A DNA stretch of 64,000 nucleotides from Polaromonas jejuensis NBRC 106434 (GTDB lineage: Bacteria; Pseudomonadota; Gammaproteobacteria; Burkholderiales; Burkholderiaceae_C): NCBI RefSeq assembly GCF_001598235.1, contig NZ_BCYO01000011.1, positions 1 to 64,000 of the forward strand, in the 5' to 3' direction. The position numbers and the translations under genes were made by a program. Shown piece after piece: positions 59,394-64,000 of the stretch. Position 1 is the stretch's first letter, and each line of letters opens with the position of its first letter. The notes below the pieces were generated by a model. It ran no database searches. It was not told the DNA's origin and saw nothing but the letters and a program-made list of their open reading frames with translations.

Positions 59394-59987
59394 TTAGCCC
59401 TCTTTCACTTCGATGTGGTAGGTCGCCCAGGGGCAGCTTTCAAAGCGGGCCGGCAAGGGCTTGGCCGCCATGTCGGGGAAGCGGTCGGCCTCGTAAACCG
59501 CCCAGAGCGGGCCCAGCCCGCCCAAGGCCATGGGCTGGCCATCGAGGTGGGTGGCCACGATGAAACGGTATTTGTGGGCATCAGCGACAGACACCTGTGC
59601 CGCGTAACCATCCACGGCGCGCAGGAACAGCGTCGTCTTGTCGGTGGCCTTCACGCCGCAGGCCTTGATCACATCCACCAGCAAGGGCCCTTTGAGGGTG
59701 TGCGGCTTGCCGTCGTACTCCAGCGTCGGCCGGATTGTGACGGCCGGCAGCGCCGTGATGGCGGCAAAATCGAAGGCCTGCGCCTTGTCGAACTTGATTT
59801 TCTGCTTGGCCATCATCTGGTCCAGCACCGGATCGAGCGGCCCGCGGTTGCCGGCGCCGATGCGCCCGCTGACCGTGAGCAGGGTGGGGCTGCGGGACGC
59901 CTTGGGCGCAGTCTGGGCCAGCACCAGCGATGGCATAGCCAGCGTACCCAGCGCGGTGGCGCCCAGAAATTGGCGGCGTTTGTTCAT
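59394..59987 (-). CDS. secreted molybdopterin-oxidoreductase-like protein
   Basis: 197 residues from MNKRRQFLGATALGTLAMPS, a Tat-like leader (RRQFLG) with AAGGAGGATG upstream. LLTVSGRIGAGNRGPLDPVL then FDFAAITALPAVTIRPTLEY and KGPLLVDVIKACGVKATDKT resemble small SUOX-fold molybdopterin-binding domain proteins annotated as oxidoreductases. No clear Mo-ligand Cys context is evident beyond IKACGV, so it may not carry the cofactor. Function unknown. Confidence 0.7.
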   Translation of the reverse strand: MNKRRQFLGATALGTLAMPSLVLAQTAPKASRSPTLLTVSGRIGAGNRGPLDPVLDQMMAKQKIKFDKAQAFDFAAITALPAVTIRPTLEYDGKPHTLKGPLLVDVIKACGVKATDKTTLFLRAVDGYAAQVSVADAHKYRFIVATHLDGQPMALGGLGPLWAVYEADRFPDMAAKPLPARFESCPWATYHIEVKEG

Positions 59988-60086
59988 GACATCCTCCTTG
60001 TTTTTGGCGTGTTTCAAAAATAAAGCAGCGTAACCCGTCCACGCGCCGGCCGGCTCAGGTCTTTCCCGGCTGGGTTCACGCTGACG

Positions 60087-60827
60087 TCACGGCAGGGCTG
60101 AAATGCTGGCCAGATCCTGCGCCGTCAACCAGCGCCACTCGCCCGGTTTCAAGTCAGCCGGCAGCGCCAGCGAACCGATGCACGAGCGGTGCAGCCCCTC
60201 GACCCGGTTGCCCACGGCGGCAATCATGCGTTTGACCTGGTGGTACTTGCCCTCGGTCAGGGTCAGGCTCAGCTGCAGCTCGCCGGTTTGTGCGCAGGCG
60301 GCGGCCCGCACCGGCTTGGGATCATCGTCCAGCACCACGCCGGCCAGCAGCTTCTGGATCTGCCTGTCATCCATCGGGTGCTTGGCCGTCACCTCGTACA
60401 CCTTGGGCACATGGTGTTTGGGCGAACTCATGCGGTGAATGAACTTGCCGTCGTCCGACAGCAGCAGCAAGCCTGTCGTGTCCTGGTCCAGCCGTCCCAC
60501 CGCCTGCACGCCCGCGGCGGCGCCACCGCCGCGCTGGCGAATCGGCGCTGGCAACAAGGTGTAAATGCTGGGGTAGGTACTGGGTTTTTGCGAGCACTCA
60601 TAGCCGGCGGGCTTGTGCAGCATCAGATAGGCTTTTTCGTGGTACTCCCAGGCCACGCCCTGGACGGTGAAGTGCAGGCCATCCGCTACAAATTCCGTAG
60701 CTGGTTCCGCACAGGGGACGCCGGCTACCGTCACAAAACCCTGTTGAACCAGGCCGGCACAGACGCGCCGCGTGCCAAAGCCCTGGGAAAAAAGTATTTC
60801 CTGCAATTGCATATGTGTTTTTGCCAT
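60087..60827 (-). CDS. rsuA: 16S rRNA pseudouridine(516) synthase, RsuA family
   Basis: 246 residues from MAKTHMQLQEILFSQGFGTR; in-frame sequence above 60827 is not family-like. N-terminal S4 domain (QLQEILFSQGFGTRRVCAGL, QQGFVTVAGVPC), catalytic Asp in AVGRLDQDTTGLLLLSDDGK and TLTEGKYHQVKRMIAAVGNR, LHRSCIGSLAL. It isomerises a uridine in 16S rRNA; substrate assignment within the family is by similarity. Confidence 0.88.
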   Translation of the reverse strand: MAKTHMQLQEILFSQGFGTRRVCAGLVQQGFVTVAGVPCAEPATEFVADGLHFTVQGVAWEYHEKAYLMLHKPAGYECSQKPSTYPSIYTLLPAPIRQRGGGAAAGVQAVGRLDQDTTGLLLLSDDGKFIHRMSSPKHHVPKVYEVTAKHPMDDRQIQKLLAGVVLDDDPKPVRAAACAQTGELQLSLTLTEGKYHQVKRMIAAVGNRVEGLHRSCIGSLALPADLKPGEWRWLTAQDLASISALP

Positions 60828-61021
60828 GCGCTTATTGTCGCCCGGCAAGCCCGGCCGCCGGATGCCCGCCTGAGAGCGCCTCGCCCGTCCAGTGAACCGC
60901 GCGGTCTGGCCGCGTCGGCCCCGGGGAGCGAAAAAGCCGATGTGGCGGCCGGCCGTGCGGCTGGATTCCCCGTGGTGAGGAGGCGGCCGTGTTCCAGGCC
61001 TCTCACATACCCTCGTCATTC

Positions 61022-61080
61022 GCTATGAATTCAATAGCTGACTCCGCTTGATGCACGAGGGCTACAGCCTCAAAACCCTG
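61022..61080 (+). repeat. dispersed repeat copy, intergenic
   Basis: Core GCTATGAATTCAATAGC at 61022-61038, tail TGACTCCGCTTGATGCACGA then GGGCTACAGCCTCAAAACC. Lies upstream of rsuA in the divergent gap to 61249. Confidence 0.78.
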
Positions 61081-61248
61081 CCAAACAGGCCAAACTGGCA
61101 CTTGGCAGGCGACAGCGGCCGTGAAGACGCCGAATTTGGTACTTTGGTATTCAAAAGTCGCTAAAAGTCGTGTTTTTGTGAATTAAGTCCCTAGGAATTT
61201 TGGTTCGCACTAGTTACATTGGGTAACGGCAACCAAGGGGGGGCAGTC

Positions 61249-61989
61249 ATGAATCAGACGCCAGAGTGGACATTGACAGTGCTGGCAGCCATTGCCGGCC
61301 TGCTTGCAGGCATTCTCGTGAGCCTGTGGTGGTCGCGCCGCATCGCCAGGGCGCGCAAGCGCCTTCCCAAGCATTGGCCGATCGACCCACGCATGATGGC
61401 CAACACCGAGGAATGCAAGGTCTGGCGCTGGCTGAACCGGGTGTTCTTCGACCATCACATCATGATCAAGGTCCCGGTGACACGCTTTACCCTGCCGCGC
61501 ACCAAGGAAAACGGCGCACACTGGTACCGCTTGCTGAGCGGCGTGTATTGCACCTTCACGGTATGTGCGCCCGACGGCCATGTGGTCGGCTGCGTGGATG
61601 TGCCCGGACGCAACGGCATTACCAGGAGCAACCGGAAACTCAAGCTGAACCTGCTGTCACAGTGCGGCATTGCTTACTGGGTCATCAAATCCAACAACCT
61701 GCCGACGCTGGCTGAAATCCGTACCGAGTTTCTGGGGGAGGTGGCGCCCATGCCAAATAGCAACGACAAGGACGAAGCCATCATTACCGCGGCGCGCCAG
61801 AAGCTGCGCGCCGTCATTGACCGCCAGCGCCACAACCGCCACAGCGATTTCGGCTCGTCCGTCAACGGCCCCAGTTCACACTCCGGTCCGGAAAGCCTGC
61901 TGCCCGACAGCGATTTTTGCTCGGGCGGTTGGCAGCAGCACAACTCCTTTATTGCGCCGCTGGACAGCCGGCGCGGCGAACTGCGCTGA
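61249..61989 (+). CDS. membrane-anchored DUF2726-domain protein
   Basis: 246 residues from MNQTPEWTLTVLAAIAGLLA with a G-rich site (AAGGGGGGG) upstream. One N-terminal helix (VLAAIAGLLAGILVSLWW) with basic stretch RRIARARKR, then a DUF2726-like nuclease-fold domain (ECKVWRWLNRVFFDHHIMIK, LSGVYCTFTVCAPDGHVVGC, LLSQCGIAYWVIKSNNLPTL). The usual catalytic PD-(D/E)XK residues are not clear. Ser/Asn-rich C-terminal tail. Function unknown. Confidence 0.75.
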   Translation: MNQTPEWTLTVLAAIAGLLAGILVSLWWSRRIARARKRLPKHWPIDPRMMANTEECKVWRWLNRVFFDHHIMIKVPVTRFTLPRTKENGAHWYRLLSGVYCTFTVCAPDGHVVGCVDVPGRNGITRSNRKLKLNLLSQCGIAYWVIKSNNLPTLAEIRTEFLGEVAPMPNSNDKDEAIITAARQKLRAVIDRQRHNRHSDFGSSVNGPSSHSGPESLLPDSDFCSGGWQQHNSFIAPLDSRRGELR

Positions 61990-62205
61990 GCGCACGCGGT
62001 TCAATCCCTTCCGCCGAACCTCCGCAAGGGGTCAAGCCCCGTTGCGGCTACTTGCGCGCCAGCAGATGCCGCGCGCCATCGACCGCGCAAGTTCACCCGG
62101 GGCGTCAAGCGTGCAGCGGCATCAGCCGGCGATGATTCATGGCGACCCGCACACCAGAGATCACGGGCCGTGACCAAGCAACACGGCGCCGCAATGTCCA
62201 GATAT

Positions 62206-62928
62206 TCAGGGCTCACGAAGCAGCCGGTAGCCCACCGCCGTTTCGGTCAGAAAATGCCTGGGCTGGGTCGGGTCTGCTTCCAGTTTTTGGCGCAGGTGGC
62301 CCATGTAAATCCGCAGGTAATGGCTCTGGTCCGCGTACGATGGGCCCCAGACCTCGCGCAGCAGCTGACGGTGCGTGAGCACCCGGCCCACGTTGGCAAT
62401 CAGCACCGTCAACAGTCGGTATTCGATCGGGGTCAGGTGAACTTCGGCGCCGCTGCGGCGCACGATGCGGGCCTGGCGGTCCACTTCGATGTCGCCAAAG
62501 TGAAAGACGGGATGGGCCTCGGCCGAAGTCTCTGGCGTTCCGTCGCCCGGTGTGTTGCGCGGCCGGCGCAGGTTGGCGCGCACCCTGGCCAGCAATTCCC
62601 CCACGCCAAACGGCTTGGTGAGGTAGTCGTCGGCGCCGGCGTCGAGCGCGGCGATCTTGTCGGTTTCATCCGCACGCGCCGACAGCACGATGATGGGCAC
62701 GCCAGACCAGCCGCGCAGATCGCGGATCACATCGAGCCCGTCGCCATCGGGCAGGCCCAGATCAAGCACCAGCAGGTCGGGCTTTCGGGTGCCCGCTTCG
62801 ATCAGGCCTTTTTTTGCCGTATCGGCCTCATGCACCTGCCAGCCCTCGCCTTCGAGCGCGGTGCGCACGAAACGGCGGATCTGCGGCTCGTCTTCAATCA
62901 CAACAACAACGGGCATGGGGTGGGACAT
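62206..62928 (-). CDS. kdpE: response regulator KdpE (OmpR family)
   Basis: 240 residues. Receiver domain with Asp in LLVLDLGLPDGDGLDVI and the switch Thr/Ser (VLSAR) and Lys (YLTKPF). C-terminal winged helix with LTPIEYRLLTVLIANVGRVL and HRQLLREVWGPSYADQSHYL typical of KdpE. It regulates the K+-transporting P-type ATPase operon kdpFABC. It sits 29 bp after kdpD. The kdpFABC genes would lie beyond the window edge. Confidence 0.93.
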   Translation of the reverse strand: MSHPMPVVVVIEDEPQIRRFVRTALEGEGWQVHEADTAKKGLIEAGTRKPDLLVLDLGLPDGDGLDVIRDLRGWSGVPIIVLSARADETDKIAALDAGADDYLTKPFGVGELLARVRANLRRPRNTPGDGTPETSAEAHPVFHFGDIEVDRQARIVRRSGAEVHLTPIEYRLLTVLIANVGRVLTHRQLLREVWGPSYADQSHYLRIYMGHLRQKLEADPTQPRHFLTETAVGYRLLREP

Positions 62929-62957
62929 GGGTTCAGGGGTTCCGGATTCGGACGATT

Positions 62958-64000
62958 TCAGGCGGCTTCAGGCAGATCCTGCGGTGGCGGGCGACGCGGC
63001 AGGCTCACGGTGAATTCTGCACCACCGCCCGCGGCCCCACCAGTGACATTCGTGGCGGTGATCTGCCCGTGGTGCGCATCCACCACCGCCTTGCAAATGG
63101 CCAGGCCCAGCCCAACGCCCGGTGTGGCCGACTCGGTTTCGCCCCGCGTGAACTTGTCGAACAGCGCGTGTTCGCGGCCCCGCAGCGCGGCGGGCAGGCC
63201 CGGCCCATGGTCGCGCACGGTCAACACCAGCTCCCCATCCGTCACGTGCGCACTGACCTCAATGGGCGCATCGCACTCTCCACCCTCTTTCTCTTTGCCG
63301 CCGTACTTGGCCGCGTTCTCCAGCAGGTTGACCAGCACCCGCTCCATCAGCACCGCGTCAAATTCCACCAGCGGCAGATCAGCCGGCAGCGAGGTCTTGA
63401 CGGGCTTGCCGGCCAGCGCAGGCCGGGCCTGGCGAATCGCCGAGCCGACAATTTCCTCCACCGACTGCCAGTCGCTTTTGAGGTTGACGGCACCGCTTTG
63501 CAGCCGCGCCATGTCCAGCAGGTTGTTCACCAGCGCACTCAGGTGGCGCGCTTCGTCGCCGATGGCGCGGGCGGCCTGGGCCTGTTCGCCGCTCAGTGGC
63601 GGCGCGCCTCGCTGAAGCGCATCGGCCAGGCCGATCAGCGCCGTCAGCGGCGTGCGCACATCGTGCGAAATGGCCGCCAGCAGCACATTGCGCAGCTTTT
63701 CGGACTCCATCTCCACCAGCGCCTGCTGCGCCACCTCGACGTAATGCACGCGCTCCAGCGCAATCGCGACTTGCCGGGCCAGCGTGTCCAGCTGCTGCAA
63801 CTGTTCCGGGATCAGCAGCCAGCGCGGCTGGGCCGGCTTGAGCGCCAGCACGCCGCGCACCCGCATCGGCGCCTTGAGCGGCACGTAATGCCAGGTCTGC
63901 GCCGACAGGGTGGCGGTGGCCAGGCCCGCCGCCTGCTCGTTGCGAAACGCCCAGTCGGCCACGCTGGCATCGAAGTCAGGCGGCACATCCGCGGCAGGCA
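62958..64000 (-). CDS. kdpD: sensor kinase KdpD, C-terminal part
   Basis: Frame open to the window edge; the visible 346 residues cover the GAF-like region (VLALKPAQPRWLLIPEQLQQ), the H box LLAAISHDVRTPLTALIGLA and ATP-binding domain (LLENAAKYGGKE, VRDHGPGLPAAL, GVGLGLAICKAVVDAHHGQI). The N-terminal KdpD/Usp part and membrane helices are outside the window. It senses K+ and phosphorylates KdpE. Confidence 0.92.
   Translation of the reverse strand, partial: PAADVPPDFDASVADWAFRNEQAAGLATATLSAQTWHYVPLKAPMRVRGVLALKPAQPRWLLIPEQLQQLDTLARQVAIALERVHYVEVAQQALVEMESEKLRNVLLAAISHDVRTPLTALIGLADALQRGAPPLSGEQAQAARAIGDEARHLSALVNNLLDMARLQSGAVNLKSDWQSVEEIVGSAIRQARPALAGKPVKTSLPADLPLVEFDAVLMERVLVNLLENAAKYGGKEKEGGECDAPIEVSAHVTDGELVLTVRDHGPGLPAALRGREHALFDKFTRGETESATPGVGLGLAICKAVVDAHHGQITATNVTGGAAGGGAEFTVSLPRRPPPQDLPEAA

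Noticed and set aside
1-64000. tRNA, rRNA, CRISPR arrays, prophage or secretion-system genes
   Set aside because: None recognised on either strand; no regular spacer repeats, no cloverleaf-like sequence with CCA end and no phage structural genes were seen.

Overview
The window looks like chromosome from a betaproteobacterium of the family Comamonadaceae (Polaromonas, Variovorax or Rhodoferax type). This is inferred from the high GC content, the Bug-type solute-binding proteins, the pcaBCD/quinate gene style, an intracellular PHB depolymerase, and a small dispersed repeat (17-bp core GCTAY-N7-RTAGC with a tail of about 40 bp) that I associate with that family. No rRNA, tRNA or CRISPR array was seen.

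1-11900 is an accessory catabolic region. A LysR regulator, a class II aldolase and a partial MFS carrier lie on the minus strand. Divergent from them runs Bug protein, glutathione S-transferase, second class II aldolase, MetC-like C-S lyase, second Bug protein. Next come a frameshifted D-cysteine desulfhydrase fragment abutting an IS66-type remnant, then a minus-strand set of DJ-1/PfpI protein, gamma-glutamyltransferase and cupin, with a divergent MocR regulator. A 115-bp direct repeat brackets the gamma-glutamyltransferase. Together the genes suggest, but do not prove, breakdown of glutathione or cysteine thioether conjugates.

12164-25223 is mostly a quinate/shikimate-to-protocatechuate and beta-ketoadipate cluster: aroQ, an Idh/MocA dehydrogenase, pcaD, pcaC, pcaB, a 3-dehydroshikimate dehydratase split from its HPPD-like partner, a five-gene branched-chain-type ABC importer, an AroE-like dehydrogenase, and a divergent PcaR/PobR-type IclR regulator with two TCGATNATCG operator-like sites. 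arfB lies at the left edge.

25224-42429 is mixed: an EamA transporter remnant, aroC, cupin, a second GST, phaZ, a CBS protein, metY and hydrolases. A short stretch at 32383-34160 carries one convincing and one weaker integron attC site with small cassette-like genes. Then follow a thioredoxin, a YihY protein, an FAD-linked oxidase, a CapA-like protein, a UPF0158 pseudogene, a LysR fragment and a patatin.

42774-52476 is core metabolism: thyA-folA, a DUF4337 gene, xth, ntrC-ntrB, a DUF4124 gene, glnA with a sigma54 promoter and an NtrC-type site, a CinA-like domain protein and an EI24 protein.

52723-64000 holds a CotA-like multicopper oxidase with an SCO-like partner, a sterol-desaturase family protein, a polysaccharide deacetylase, a YVTN beta-propeller, a hydrolase, a molybdopterin-oxidoreductase-like protein, an RsuA-type pseudouridine synthase, a DUF2726 protein, and kdpE plus partial kdpD.

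The most unusual signal is the dispersed repeat. Of ten copies, two encode secretion signal peptides in the same reading frame, three supply or complete stop codons, one lies inside a C-terminus and four are intergenic.
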